Position numbers and translations under genes: made by a program | The notes under the pieces: model-generated | Seen by the model: the letters and a program-made list of their open reading frames with translations, nothing else | Database searches by the model: none | Told to the model about the DNA's origin: nothing | Part shown: in pieces, positions 1 through 8,595 of the stretch | Numbering within the stretch: the first letter of the stretch is position 1 | Layout of the letters: the number at the start of each line of letters is the position of its first letter | Origin: Bifidobacterium adolescentis ATCC 15703 | GTDB lineage: Bacteria > Actinomycetota > Actinomycetes > Actinomycetales > Bifidobacteriaceae | DNA length: 64,000 nt | Reading direction: 5' to 3' | Assembly (NCBI RefSeq): GCF_000010425.1 | Contig: NC_008618.1 | Location: 489,946 to 553,945, forward strand

Positions 1-1
1 A

Positions 2-262
2 CGCACCGACCTGTTCCTGCCGATGACCGCCTCGCACATGCGCGCGCTGCTCCGTCAGCTGCCGCAAGCCAAGCGCAGCGAAGTGCACATGTACCGCAGC
101 TTCGACCCGAATCTGCCGAAGCCGGCCGCGGGACGTGAGGACAGCATCGATCTGGTGGATCCGTGGTACGGTGGTCCGCGCGAATTCGAAGTGGCGATCG
201 ACCAAATCGAAGAGGTGGCGCCATATATCGTCGATTGGGTCGAACAGCAGTTGCAGAACTGA
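2..262 (+). CDS. Low-molecular-weight protein tyrosine phosphatase, C-terminal part
   Basis: The reading frame is already open at the window edge and closes with TGA. About 86 residues are visible, roughly the second half of a 150-180 residue enzyme. The acid loop characteristic of LMW-PTPs is present as DPWYGG (usually DPYYGG), whose Asp is the general acid. It is followed by a helix ending IVDWVEQQL, typical of the C-terminus. The N-terminal C(X)5R phosphate loop lies outside the window. The family removes phosphate from tyrosine residues; in actinobacteria and firmicutes it often acts with surface-polysaccharide systems, but its partner here is not visible. Confidence 0.8.
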   Translation, partial: RTDLFLPMTASHMRALLRQLPQAKRSEVHMYRSFDPNLPKPAAGREDSIDLVDPWYGGPREFEVAIDQIEEVAPYIVDWVEQQLQN

Positions 263-449
263 TTTTTTATTGCGATTGCGGCATGCTTGATGGTTTCAAG
301 CGTGCCGCTTTTGTTTTTTGCGATTTATTGCGATTTTTTTTTGGGGGGGGGGCTGGCTGTGTTGTGAAGTTGCGATTTTTCTGATGTTGCGGTGTTTGGT
401 GGGATTGAATATACGGCGTTTTTGCGATGTTGCGATTGCGGGGTGTCCG

Positions 450-534
450 GTGGAGGCCGGCATATGCGTTGCAAGGCACACTCAAGGCCGTTCGGCCGAG
501 CTTACGGCCTTGCAACGCATATGCCGGCCTCCAC
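450..534. repeat. 28-bp perfect inverted repeat (long hairpin)
   Basis: The left arm 450-477 and right arm 507-534 are exact reverse complements and contain the palindromic core GCATATGC. The loop carries a second self-complementary segment (AAGGCCGT at 484-491 with ACGGCCTT at 504-511), so alternative hairpins can form. No T-run follows either arm, so a simple intrinsic terminator is not the obvious reading. A miniature mobile-element remnant or a structured transcript end are alternatives. Confidence 0.75.
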
Positions 535-680
535 CTCGTTTTTATTGGCAGGTTGCGATGTTGCTTCGTTCTGTGGGTAAGTTGCGTTTTTTGATTTTTG
601 TGGGGCGCCTCGTTTTTGTGGGCAAGTTATGTCTTGACGGTTGGGAAGCGTGGATTGGCGTGGGAGGGGAGAGTGAGGGT

Positions 681-713
681 AAAAGAAAAACCCCGGCGGA
701 TTGGGCTGGGGTT
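681..713 (-). terminator. Intrinsic terminator of tRNA-Asp (reverse strand)
   Basis: On the reverse strand AACCCC (713-708) pairs with GGGGTT (694-689) and is followed by a T-rich run read from 690 to 681. It lies just downstream of the reverse tRNA-Asp gene. Confidence 0.65.
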
Positions 714-716
714 TGG

Positions 717-793
717 TGGCGACCACGGCCGGACTTGAACCGGTGACCTCCGCCGTGACAGGGCGGCGCTCTAACCAACTGAGCTACGCGGCC
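717..793 (-). tRNA. tRNA-Asp (GTC)
   Basis: Full cloverleaf: 7-bp acceptor stem GGCCGCG/CGTGGTC with two G-U pairs, anticodon loop CTGTCAC giving GUC, and T-arm CCGG-TTCAAGT-CCGG. The 3' CCA is encoded (717-719 on the reverse strand). The 74-base body is identical to the forward tRNA-Asp at 3226-3299, whose CCA is not encoded. Confidence 0.95.
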
Positions 794-818
794 GTTGTTT
801 CAGTCTTGCGACTGACAA

Positions 819-847
819 CAGATAGAAATACTACGACAAAATCGCAA
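819..847 (-). promoter_or_regulatory. Likely sigma-70 promoter of reverse tRNA-Asp
   Basis: Reverse-strand TTGCGA (847-842) and TATCTG (824-819) are separated by 17 bases and sit about 25 bases upstream of the tRNA 5' end. The -10 box is a moderate match only. Confidence 0.45.
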
Positions 848-920
848 TTATGCAAAACTGCGGCGTGTCACGGTGTGTTGGGCGTGGCGCGCCGCGGTTT
901 CGCGGGAAAGGAGACGAATC

Positions 921-1931
921 TCAGTCGGTCTGCTTCCAGGTGTCGACGTCGATGTGGTGCTCCGGGTTGGCCTGCCATGCGTCCCAAGCGGACTTCACAA
1001 TGTCCTCGACATTGTACTTGGCGTGCCAGCCCATCTCCTCGTTGATGCGCTTCGGGGAGCCGATCAGGTGCGGCGGATCACCGGCGCGGCGGCCCATGAC
1101 GGTCTCCTTGAACGGCAGACCGGTGACCTTCTTGACCTCATCGACGATCTGGCGCACGGAGGTGCCCTCGCCGGTGCCGACGTTGAACGCGTCATACTTT
1201 CGCTCGTCGCGGTCCAGATACTTCAGCGCGGCGATATGCGCGTCGGCCAGATCGGACACGTGGATGTAGTCGCGCACGCAGGTGCCGTCCGGAGTCGGGT
1301 AGTCGTCGCCGAAGATCGCCGGGGCCTTGCCCTTCTTCAGACGGTCGAACAGCATCGGGATGAGGTTCAGGATAGCCGGATCCTCAAGTTCCACCGGGCC
1401 GCAGCCGGCCACGTTGAAGTAACGCAGGCCGCAGAAGCGGATGCCATACGGTTCCTCGCAGGCGCGGGCCATCCACTCGCCGAACAGCTTGGTCTGGCCG
1501 TACGGGTTGATCGGCAGCATCGGCACGACGTCTTCCGGCACCACATCGACCGGCGGCACGCCGTAGGTGGCGGCGGAGGAGGAGAAGACGAGCTTCTTGG
1601 CGCCGGAATCGCGCATGCCGATCAGCACGTTGAGCATGCCGTTGAGGTTCTGCTGGTAGTACCACAGCGGCTTCTCGACGGATTCGCCGACCTGCTTGCG
1701 GGCCGCGAAATGAATCACGGAATCGACGCCTTCGGCCTTCATGATCTCCGCGAGGCGCTCGCCGGCGCCCGGAGCGGCGATGTCCATGCCGTACAGGCGG
1801 GAGCCTTCGATGCGGGTGGGCTTGCCGTAGCTCAGATCGTCGACGACGACAACCTTTTCGCCGGCCTGATGAAGTGCGTGAACGACGTGGGCGCCGATGT
1901 ATCCGCACCCACCAGTGACGAGAACTGTCAT
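921..1931 (-). CDS. galE: UDP-glucose 4-epimerase
   Basis: 336 residues. An extended short-chain dehydrogenase with the N-terminal NAD-binding motif TGGCGYIGAH, the SSSAATYG strand and the catalytic Tyr-Lys pair in YGQTKLFGE. The family interconverts UDP-galactose and UDP-glucose, and some members also UDP-GlcNAc/UDP-GalNAc. The start at 1931 is preferred over a longer frame to 1991 because AAGGAAAGG lies just upstream and the protein then begins at the usual MTVLVTGG. Bifidobacteria use GalE for galactose and lacto-N-biose catabolism. Its position 1.7 kb from the Pel-like operon raises, but does not prove, a role in supplying UDP-sugar precursors. Confidence 0.95.
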   Translation of the reverse strand: MTVLVTGGCGYIGAHVVHALHQAGEKVVVVDDLSYGKPTRIEGSRLYGMDIAAPGAGERLAEIMKAEGVDSVIHFAARKQVGESVEKPLWYYQQNLNGMLNVLIGMRDSGAKKLVFSSSAATYGVPPVDVVPEDVVPMLPINPYGQTKLFGEWMARACEEPYGIRFCGLRYFNVAGCGPVELEDPAILNLIPMLFDRLKKGKAPAIFGDDYPTPDGTCVRDYIHVSDLADAHIAALKYLDRDERKYDAFNVGTGEGTSVRQIVDEVKKVTGLPFKETVMGRRAGDPPHLIGSPKRINEEMGWHAKYNVEDIVKSAWDAWQANPEHHIDVDTWKQTD

Positions 1932-2010
1932 GTTCTGGCCTTTCCTTCGAATGAGCAGTGAAATGCAACAGTTGGTGAAAATGTCAACCATTGTTCACTT
2001 TTGCTCAGGT

Positions 2011-2040
2011 TTGTTACCTTTTGAACAATTTGAGTATAAC
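2011..2040 (+). promoter_or_regulatory. Possible promoter of trmB
   Basis: TTGTTA (2011-2016) and TATAAC (2035-2040) lie 18 bases apart about 60 bases before trmB. The interval also contains an imperfect inverted repeat (TTGTTCA at 1991 with TGAACAA at 2022), which could be a regulatory site shared with divergent galE. Confidence 0.35.
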
Positions 2041-2098
2041 ACGTGAACACGAACGCACACTAACGGCTCGTTCCTGCGTTTCCTCTATAAATTAGGGT

Positions 2099-2983
2099 AT
2101 GCAACATGACGAAAACACGCCGACCGATGGTCGCAAAACAGAAGAAAACGCACAGAATATACAACATGTGCAGTCGGCCGCTGCTGACGGCAGGCCGGCC
2201 CTCTACGGTCGCAAGGTGCTGTCCTTCGTGCGGCGGTCCGCCCGGCTCGACGCGCGACTGCAGCGGGCCTGGGACACCTACGCCGATACGTATCTGCTGA
2301 ACATCAACGCGGGCGAAGGGTCCCTCGGCGTGCGTGAGGGTTTCGTGTTCGACCAAGCCTATATCCGCGAAACGTGGGGCAATACCAATCCTCTGATCGT
2401 GGAAATCGGCTCCGGACAAGGCGAGAACGTCGTTGCCGCCGCAGCCGCCCGGCCGGACGTCAACTTCCTTGCGTTGGAAGTCTACGATCCGGGCGTGGCG
2501 CACACGCTGCTGCTCGCCGGCAAGCAGAACCTGAAGAACCTGCGGATCGCCCAGATCAACGCGCCAGAACTGTTCAAGGCGGCCGTCGACGGCTCGATCG
2601 CCGAAGTGTGGACGTTCTTCCCCGACCCGTGGCCGAAGATGCGCCATCACAAGCGCCGCATCGTACAGCCCGAGCTCGCTGCGGACATCCACCGCGCGTT
2701 GACGGACGAAGGCGTGTGGCGCATCGCCACCGACATCGAGGATTACGCGCTGCACGTTCACGAGGTGATGGACGAGCTGGACGGCTTCCATAACGACGGC
2801 GCATTGACCGTGAGCCTGCCCGTCGAGCACGTCGGCAAAGGCAACGCGGATGAGGCGGCCGCATTGCGACACGCCGATTTCGCTGAATCCGAGCGATTCG
2901 ATGGCCGTGTTTTGACCAATTTCGAGAAGAAGGGACTTGCCGCCGGGCGCGTGATTCACGATTTCACCTATCGTCGCGTGTAA
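2099..2983 (+). CDS. trmB: tRNA (guanine-N7-)-methyltransferase
   Basis: 294 residues. Methylates G46 in the variable loop of tRNAs using S-adenosylmethionine. The SAM-binding motif [11 protein letters not shown] and the TrmB signature [15 protein letters not shown] are clear, followed by the C-terminal [10 protein letters not shown]. The first ~30 residues are low-complexity and not conserved, so a somewhat later start is possible; ATG 2099 has only a weak AGGG upstream. It is divergent from galE and precedes three tRNA genes. Confidence 0.92.
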
Positions 2984-3068
2984 TGCGATAAGGCTTGGAA
3001 TTTCAGTGTTTTACGAGGATTCCTGTCTTATTGTGGCGGTGTGTGACACCGGCGCGACACGCCGAGGT

Positions 3069-3096
3069 TTGCATGTCGGCCAGATTCGCGTATAGT
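3069..3096 (+). promoter_or_regulatory. Likely promoter of the Glu-Asp-Phe tRNA cluster
   Basis: TTGCAT (3069-3074) and TATAGT (3091-3096) with a 16-base spacer, about 32 bases before tRNA-Glu. Confidence 0.5.
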
Positions 3097-3128
3097 AGGG
3101 CAAGTTGTCAAGCGGAAACGCTGAAAGC

Positions 3129-3200
3129 GCCCCCTTCGTCTAACGGTTAGGACACCAGACTTTCAATCTGACAACGAGAGTTCGACTCTCTCAGGGGGTA
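3129..3200 (+). tRNA. tRNA-Glu (TTC)
   Basis: Acceptor GCCCCCT/AGGGGGT, anticodon loop CTTTCAA giving UUC, discriminator A, CCA not encoded. First gene of a three-tRNA run. Confidence 0.95.
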
Positions 3201-3225
3201 CGTACCTTGGAAACAAGGTGGCAAT

Positions 3226-3299
3226 GGCCGCGTAGCTCAGTTGGTTAGAGCGCCGCCCTGTCACGGCGGAGGTCACCGGTTCAAGTCCGGCCGTGGTCG
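3226..3299 (+). tRNA. tRNA-Asp (GTC)
   Basis: Same 74-base sequence as the reverse copy at 720-793: acceptor GGCCGCG/CGTGGTC, anticodon loop CTGTCAC. CCA is not encoded; CTGG follows the discriminator G. Confidence 0.95.
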
Positions 3300-3322
3300 C
3301 TGGAACAGCGCAAGTTGTTCAT

Positions 3323-3398
3323 GGCTCTGTAGCTCAGTTGGTAGAGCGAACGACTGAAAATCGTTAGGTCAGCGGATCGATGCCGCTCGGAGCCACCA
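3323..3398 (+). tRNA. tRNA-Phe (GAA)
   Basis: Acceptor GGCTCTG/CGGAGCC, anticodon loop CTGAAAA giving GAA, 3' CCA encoded at 3396-3398. Confidence 0.95.
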
Positions 3399-3403
3399 GA
3401 TAC

Positions 3404-3433
3404 ACCCCGGAGCAATCTGGGGTTTTGTTTTTC
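3404..3433 (+). terminator. Intrinsic terminator after the tRNA cluster
   Basis: ACCCC (3404-3408) pairs with GGGGT (3419-3423), followed by a T-rich tail TTTTGTTTTTC. Confidence 0.75.
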
Positions 3434-3644
3434 TCGCATATCTTTTCCGATTTACCTGCGCGATTTCCGCTCGTTTCCCAGCACAAGCGCCATCCGAACC
3501 ATATCGGCGAAAGACATACGCCCATTACCCCCAACGAAGAGGGATGTTCTGTCCCCTCTGTCGCTAAACTATGGTGCAGGTAGACAAGGGGTTGACGGCT
3601 GTACTGTTCCATGATGTTGACCTCTAAACGGGTGTATCCCTGGG

Positions 3645-5810
3645 GTGAGGCGAGTGGAGATACTGTTAATCGGCAACACCGACTTCGTGACGAAGCAGTG
3701 GATCGAGCACGCGTTCCCCCACGACAAGGTGGTGGTGGCCCTCCGCAAAGGGACCGAATCCAGCGGCGAGGATCTCAAAATCATCGACATGCCCGACCGT
3801 GACGCCATGTCGGAAGTGTTCTCCAACTACGAATTCGATCGAATCGTCTACTTCTCCGAAGATCTGACGCCTCGCAGCGAACGTGACGGCGACCTGGGCT
3901 ACCTGCGCCGACTGCTGCACACCGTCCGCAATCGCAAGGTCCAGATGCTGATGGTGAGCGGGCCGGAATCGGAATTCACCTATCCGCAGGAAACGGACGT
4001 GCACGAGACCAGCAAAAGCCTGATGTCGCGTGCCGGCGAAGAGCTCGGCCTGTACTATGCGCGCACCTACGATCTGGAAGTGAAGATCGTGCGCTGCCCC
4101 TATCTGTACGCGCCGCAACGCAATGGCGTCACCGCATATTTCAACGGCTTGTTCGAACAGGCACAAGCGGGAGAACTGCGCTTCCATGAACGCGCCGAAC
4201 AACGCACCTGCTTCCTATGCGCCGACGATCTGGCCGAACTTATCTACCGCATATTCGACGACTGGACCGCCGACAGCGAGCTGTTCCACGTTCCGAACGT
4301 GTTCGACTTCACTTACGGCGATTTGGGAACGCTGATCGCGGGATATTTTCCGGGAACGAAGGTCGTATACGGCGAGGACCGTCCGCAGGCATACCCCGCC
4401 GACGACCACGAATTGCGATTGCGGTACGGCTTTTCGCCACGATACTCGCTTCGCGAGGATTTTCCGCACGTCATCGAAGGCTGGTTGAAGCTCCGCGAGA
4501 ACAAAACCGACAAGCATCCGGTATGGGATTTCCTACGCAGCCACAACAAATGGTGGACCGTGCTGGAAATCATCGGCGCGTTCCTGCTGACGGAATGGCT
4601 CCGCACTTTTACACAAGGCAACAGCCAGCTGGAAACCGTGGACCTGCGATTGCTGTTCGTGGTGATCGTCGGCACCATCTACGGGCTGCATGCCGGCGTG
4701 TTCGCAGCCGTACTGGCCTGCGCCGGCGTGGCCATGTCCTACGCGTCGCAGGGCGCGTCCTTCGCCCCGTTGTTCTACGACACATCGAACTGGCTTGCCT
4801 TCGTCATTTATTTCGTGGCCGGATCGGTATGCGGCTATGTGCAGTCGCGCAACCAGGAGAGCGTGAGGTTCGTGCGCGACGAGAACGGGTTGTTGCGCAA
4901 TCGTCTGGACTTCCTGCGCGGGCTGTATCAGGATATGCTCGACGACCGCAGACAGTTGCGCGACCAGATCATCGGCAGACGCGACAGTTTCGGCAAACTG
5001 TACGCCGTGACCCGAGAATTGGACGAAGTGCAACCGCAGAAGCTGTACCATACGGCGATCCGCATCATGCAGGAAAGCCTCGATAGCGACAGCCTCGCCA
5101 TCTTCCGAGTGGACAACGGCGGACAGTTCGCCCGTCTTGTGGCGGCGAGCCCACGGTTCGACGTCGGCAGCTTCCGCTCCGTACGCGTCTCGGATTACGG
5201 TGAAATCATCACCGCGCTGGAACACAACGGCATATGGGTGAACCGAACGTTAAAGGACAAATTCCCGATGTACGCCGTCGGCGTGCGTGACCGTGGCGAA
5301 CTGGCCGTGATCATCACCATGGGAGAGGCCAAACCGGACCAGATGAACCTGTACTTCCAGAATCTGTTCAGCATCATGTGCGGTCTGGTCGAATCGGCCA
5401 TGATCAGGGCCTTCGAATACGAGGACGTGGCGCGCCGGTCCATGCTGGTGCCGGGAACGAACCTGCTGAAGCCAGAAGCGTTCCTGCCGAAGGTGCTGGC
5501 TGCCAACGACCTCAAACACGACCATATGGGCGACCATCTGCTGCTCAAAGTCGAATGCGAGGGAAACCTTGAGGACGTGGACTCCCTGCTGATGCAAAGC
5601 ATCCGCCAGACCGATGAGGCCGGCATGCTGACGGATGACGGCGTGTATCTGCTGATGAACCAGGCGGGGGAGAAGGAACTGCCGATCATCCTCAAACGTC
5701 TGACCCGTTCCGGCTTGCACTGCTCCTACGTTCCGCAGACCCAAGAGGATGCCCTGCTTTCCGAAGCCCGATCGCATATCGCGCAAGCCGACGATGGGGG
5801 TGAAAGCTGA
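3645..5810 (+). CDS. pelD: PelD-like c-di-GMP receptor fused to a degenerate NAD-epimerase domain
   Basis: 721 residues. Residues ~1-290 follow the fold of NAD-dependent epimerases, ending in the typical downstream pattern from LIYRIFDDW to the LREDFPHVI helix. The glycine-rich NAD loop is replaced by LLIGNTDFVTKQW, and the YxxxK segment by SLMSRAGEEL, so it is probably a pseudoenzyme. Residues ~303-400 hold membrane segments, then a coiled coil (~405-445), a GAF-like domain (~445-600) and a degenerate GGDEF domain. In the last, R654-Q-T-D657 stands five residues before TDDGV, the position of GGDEF, matching the RxxD c-di-GMP site of Pseudomonas PelD. Start: GTG 3645, or GTG 3654, which has GGTGA at better spacing. 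It heads the operon and overlaps pelE. Confidence 0.8.
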   Translation: MRRVEILLIGNTDFVTKQWIEHAFPHDKVVVALRKGTESSGEDLKIIDMPDRDAMSEVFSNYEFDRIVYFSEDLTPRSERDGDLGYLRRLLHTVRNRKVQMLMVSGPESEFTYPQETDVHETSKSLMSRAGEELGLYYARTYDLEVKIVRCPYLYAPQRNGVTAYFNGLFEQAQAGELRFHERAEQRTCFLCADDLAELIYRIFDDWTADSELFHVPNVFDFTYGDLGTLIAGYFPGTKVVYGEDRPQAYPADDHELRLRYGFSPRYSLREDFPHVIEGWLKLRENKTDKHPVWDFLRSHNKWWTVLEIIGAFLLTEWLRTFTQGNSQLETVDLRLLFVVIVGTIYGLHAGVFAAVLACAGVAMSYASQGASFAPLFYDTSNWLAFVIYFVAGSVCGYVQSRNQESVRFVRDENGLLRNRLDFLRGLYQDMLDDRRQLRDQIIGRRDSFGKLYAVTRELDEVQPQKLYHTAIRIMQESLDSDSLAIFRVDNGGQFARLVAASPRFDVGSFRSVRVSDYGEIITALEHNGIWVNRTLKDKFPMYAVGVRDRGELAVIITMGEAKPDQMNLYFQNLFSIMCGLVESAMIRAFEYEDVARRSMLVPGTNLLKPEAFLPKVLAANDLKHDHMGDHLLLKVECEGNLEDVDSLLMQSIRQTDEAGMLTDDGVYLLMNQAGEKELPIILKRLTRSGLHCSYVPQTQEDALLSEARSHIAQADDGGES

Positions 5811-6727
5811 TGGGGTCGACGACTATCGCCGCGTTGATCATCATCGCCGTGCATCTGCTGGTCTGCATGACGCTGTGTCTGCTGCACCACGTCGGAGTGC
5901 TGAAAGTCGATGGACTGCTGCTCCCGTTCATGGCGTTGATTCCCCTATGGGGGCCGTTGAGCGTGGCGCTCATGCATTCGCGTGCCGTGCTTCGTGGGGG
6001 ACGACGGATTCCCGCCGGTCTGCAGGAACTGAAGGTCGAGGATCAGGAACAACGCAACATTCTTGTGGACGACCGTACGGATTACGCCAACACCGTGCCG
6101 TTGGAAGAGGCGCTGATCGTGGACAATCCACGGCAGCGTCGTAATCTGATGCTGTCCATTCTTAACGAGAATCCCGGCCAATACGCCAATCTGCTCTCCC
6201 AAGCCCGTCTGAACGAGGACGTGGAAGTCGTGCATTACGCGGCCACGGCCATGGCGCAGATCAGCGCGAAGGAAGACATCGCGTTGCAGCAACGCATGGA
6301 GGAATACGAGCGGAACCGCGATTCGGACGAGGCGCTCGACCGGTACCGTGAGGCGCTCGAACACTACTTGGAATCCTCCATGGAACAGGGGTATGCCAGA
6401 ACGTTGCAGATGCGCCGATACACCGACCTGCTCGCCGAACGGCTCAAACGGCATAACGACTACCGCACCGTATGCTCGTTGGCGAAGACGCAGATGGATC
6501 TCGGTTCGTTCGATGCCGCGTCTCGCACCATCGAAGCGGCGCTGTCCGCATGGCCGCGTCAAGGTGACGTCTGGCTGATGAAACTGCGATTGGAAGCCGC
6601 ACGTCACGATGGCGAGGCGGTGCAACGCACCGTCCGGCACATCAAGGACGACCACATCTACCTTGGCGGCCGAGGCCACGACATCCTGCGATTCTGGCTC
6701 GGCGACAAGGAGGCTGGGCGCGCATGA
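5810..6727 (+). CDS. pelE: PelE-like membrane protein with TPR-like helices
   Basis: 305 residues. Two N-terminal membrane segments (~4-27 and ~33-55) are followed by a soluble, all-helical region with TPR-like repeats, for example YRTVCSLAKTQMDLGSF and DVWLMKLRLEAARHDGEA. This layout matches PelE, which in known Pel systems sits beside PelD in the inner membrane complex. The start codon overlaps the pelD stop (TGATG). Sequence identity to PelE cannot be judged here, so the call rests on layout and neighbours. It overlaps the next gene by four bases (ATGA). Confidence 0.65.
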   Translation: MGSTTIAALIIIAVHLLVCMTLCLLHHVGVLKVDGLLLPFMALIPLWGPLSVALMHSRAVLRGGRRIPAGLQELKVEDQEQRNILVDDRTDYANTVPLEEALIVDNPRQRRNLMLSILNENPGQYANLLSQARLNEDVEVVHYAATAMAQISAKEDIALQQRMEEYERNRDSDEALDRYREALEHYLESSMEQGYARTLQMRRYTDLLAERLKRHNDYRTVCSLAKTQMDLGSFDAASRTIEAALSAWPRQGDVWLMKLRLEAARHDGEAVQRTVRHIKDDHIYLGGRGHDILRFWLGDKEAGRA

Positions 6728-8595
6728 TACGTTCCGCATGGCGCATATGGAAGCGCTTCCGTTGGAAAAACCTGGTCCGCGTGTGGGCCGTATTCATGGC
6801 CATCGCCTTGGTGCTGTTGGCGCAAACCTTGGGCATCCACTACGGCGCGACGAAATTCACTTTGAAATACATGGCTCGTAACGAGGCCATTCCGGCCCAG
6901 AACGCCATCATGGGGCAGCGCGCCACGAACCTGATGCTCGTGGATAGTTCCCAGGATGGTGTGGACGAGGCCGAAACCATGATGAAACAGGTGCTGCTCG
7001 ACATGAAAGTGCCGACCGCCACCGTGGATCTGGCCAAAACCGATCCCGACGACATCCCCTCATTGAATCGGTACCGCACCGTGCTGATCGTCATGCCGGA
7101 ACTTGATTCGCTGGGGGATGAGCTGGTGTCCATCATGAGATGGGTTGAAGGCGGCGGCAACATGATGCTTGCCATGACGCCTGAAAAAACAGGCTATCTG
7201 GACGCGATCGGGCCTCAAATCGGCATCGAATCCTCCGCATACGACTACGTGATGACCAAAGGCATCAAGCCTGCCAGGGACTTTATGCTGGGTGGCGGGC
7301 ACACCTACATGTTCAGTGGCCCGTTCAAATCGTCGTTGAGTCTGAACCTCAATGAGAAGGCCGCCGTCGAAGCGGTCAGTGCCAACGGCCATACGCCACT
7401 GATCTGGAGTGCCGATGTGCGTTCCGGACGAACCGTGACCTGCAATATCGGCATCTATGGCAAGGTGGTGCGCGGCTTCTATGCCTCCGCGTTCAGCCTG
7501 CTGGGTTCCGCCACGGCATACCCGGTCATCAACAGCGCCGCGTTCTATCTGGACGATTTTCCATCCCCGGTCCCCAGCGGAGACGCCACCTACATCAAAC
7601 GCGACTACGGCATGAGCATCACCAACTTCTATTCGAAGGTCTGGTGGCCGGACCTGACCAAACTTGCGGAACGCTACGGTATTCGGTTCACCGGCGTGAT
7701 GATCGAGAATTACGGGGACGATACGAAAGACGCTCCCGTACGGCAGAAGGACGAATCGCATTTCATCTATTTCGGCGGACTGCTGCTCAAACAGAACGGC
7801 GAAATCGGCTACCATGGCTACAACCATCAGCCGCTCGTACTGCCGAACACCGATTATGGCGACGAATACGCGTACCATCAGTGGCCGAATCGCAAAGCTG
7901 TCGTCGCCTCGCTGCGCGAGCTGATCGCATTCCAAAAGTCCGTGCTGCCGGCGGCCACAGCGTCGGTATATGTGCCGCCGTCCAACATCCTGTCCAAGGA
8001 AGGACGGCAGACAATCGGACGAGACGTGCCCGAAATCCGCACCATCGCCAGCACCTACCTGCCAAGCGACAGCAAACTTCCTTACGTGCAGGAATTCGGT
8101 GTGGCCGATGACGGCATCGTCGAGGCGCCGCGCATCGTCTCCGGCGGCATGGTGGGAAACGATTACATGCGGCTCGCCGCAGAATCCGAACTGAACATGC
8201 ATTTCGTCAGCACCCACTTCATGCATCCGGACGACATGCTCGACCCTGACCGTGGCGCGAAAGAAGGCTGGGCGGTCTACAGAAAAGGCCTTGAGAACTA
8301 TCTCGACTGGCTTGAAGTGTCCGCACCGTCCATCCGCATGCAGACAGGCACGGAATGCGCGTCCGCGGTGCAACGCTTTTCTGGACTGACTGTCAAGATG
8401 AGGGAATCCGCCAATGAGTGGGAATTCGACTTGGGCAATTTCAAGGACCAGGCTTGGCTGCTGCTCCGCGCGAACCATGGCACGCCCGGCAGAATCCAAG
8501 GCGGAAGCATGATCCGGATGACGGGGAATCTGTACCTCATCAAGGCCACGGACTCCACAGTGCACGTCGAACGCAAGGCTGGAGGCGCGGCATGA
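6724..8595 (+). CDS. DUF2194 / PelA-deacetylase-like protein, membrane-anchored
   Basis: 623 residues. One N-terminal membrane segment (~17-38, VWAVFMAIALVLLAQTLG) suggests an extracytoplasmic enzyme. The N-terminal half looks like a glutamine-amidotransferase-like or Rossmann domain (VLIVMPELDSLGDELVSIMRWVEGGGNMM). The C-terminal half contains a polysaccharide-deacetylase-like motif HGYNHQ after GEIGY. In Gram-positive Pel loci a PelA deacetylase-like protein occupies this place, and in Pseudomonas PelA deacetylates the GalNAc-rich polymer. The catalytic Asp of the first NodB motif could not be assigned with confidence. It is translationally coupled to both neighbours through ATGA overlaps. 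Confidence 0.7.
   Translation: MIRSAWRIWKRFRWKNLVRVWAVFMAIALVLLAQTLGIHYGATKFTLKYMARNEAIPAQNAIMGQRATNLMLVDSSQDGVDEAETMMKQVLLDMKVPTATVDLAKTDPDDIPSLNRYRTVLIVMPELDSLGDELVSIMRWVEGGGNMMLAMTPEKTGYLDAIGPQIGIESSAYDYVMTKGIKPARDFMLGGGHTYMFSGPFKSSLSLNLNEKAAVEAVSANGHTPLIWSADVRSGRTVTCNIGIYGKVVRGFYASAFSLLGSATAYPVINSAAFYLDDFPSPVPSGDATYIKRDYGMSITNFYSKVWWPDLTKLAERYGIRFTGVMIENYGDDTKDAPVRQKDESHFIYFGGLLLKQNGEIGYHGYNHQPLVLPNTDYGDEYAYHQWPNRKAVVASLRELIAFQKSVLPAATASVYVPPSNILSKEGRQTIGRDVPEIRTIASTYLPSDSKLPYVQEFGVADDGIVEAPRIVSGGMVGNDYMRLAAESELNMHFVSTHFMHPDDMLDPDRGAKEGWAVYRKGLENYLDWLEVSAPSIRMQTGTECASAVQRFSGLTVKMRESANEWEFDLGNFKDQAWLLLRANHGTPGRIQGGSMIRMTGNLYLIKATDSTVHVERKAGGAA

Larger units (their letters stand above)
263..716. 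other. Non-coding stretch with T9G10 tract, TTGCGAT repeats and a 28-bp inverted repeat
   Basis: No coding sequence is convincing here; the open frames are T/G-rich and lack a sensible start signal. TTGCGAT recurs at about 270, 318, 328, 370, 422, 430 and 553. A T9 run runs directly into a G10 run at 334-352. A perfect 28-bp inverted repeat occupies 450-477 and 507-534 with a 29-base loop that holds a further short palindrome (484-491 with 504-511). The stretch ends in the terminator of the reverse-strand tRNA-Asp. Confidence 0.7.

Noticed and set aside
318..746. 142-residue open frame in the T/G-rich stretch
   Set aside because: It crosses the homopolymer tract and inverted repeat and runs antisense into tRNA-Asp; composition is not protein-like.
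873..1961. 362-residue open frame antisense to galE
   Set aside because: Mirror of a high-GC gene; galE has full motifs and a ribosome site on the other strand.
3364..3612. 82-residue reverse open frame after the tRNA cluster
   Set aside because: It reads through tRNA-Phe and its terminator antisense and lacks a ribosome site.
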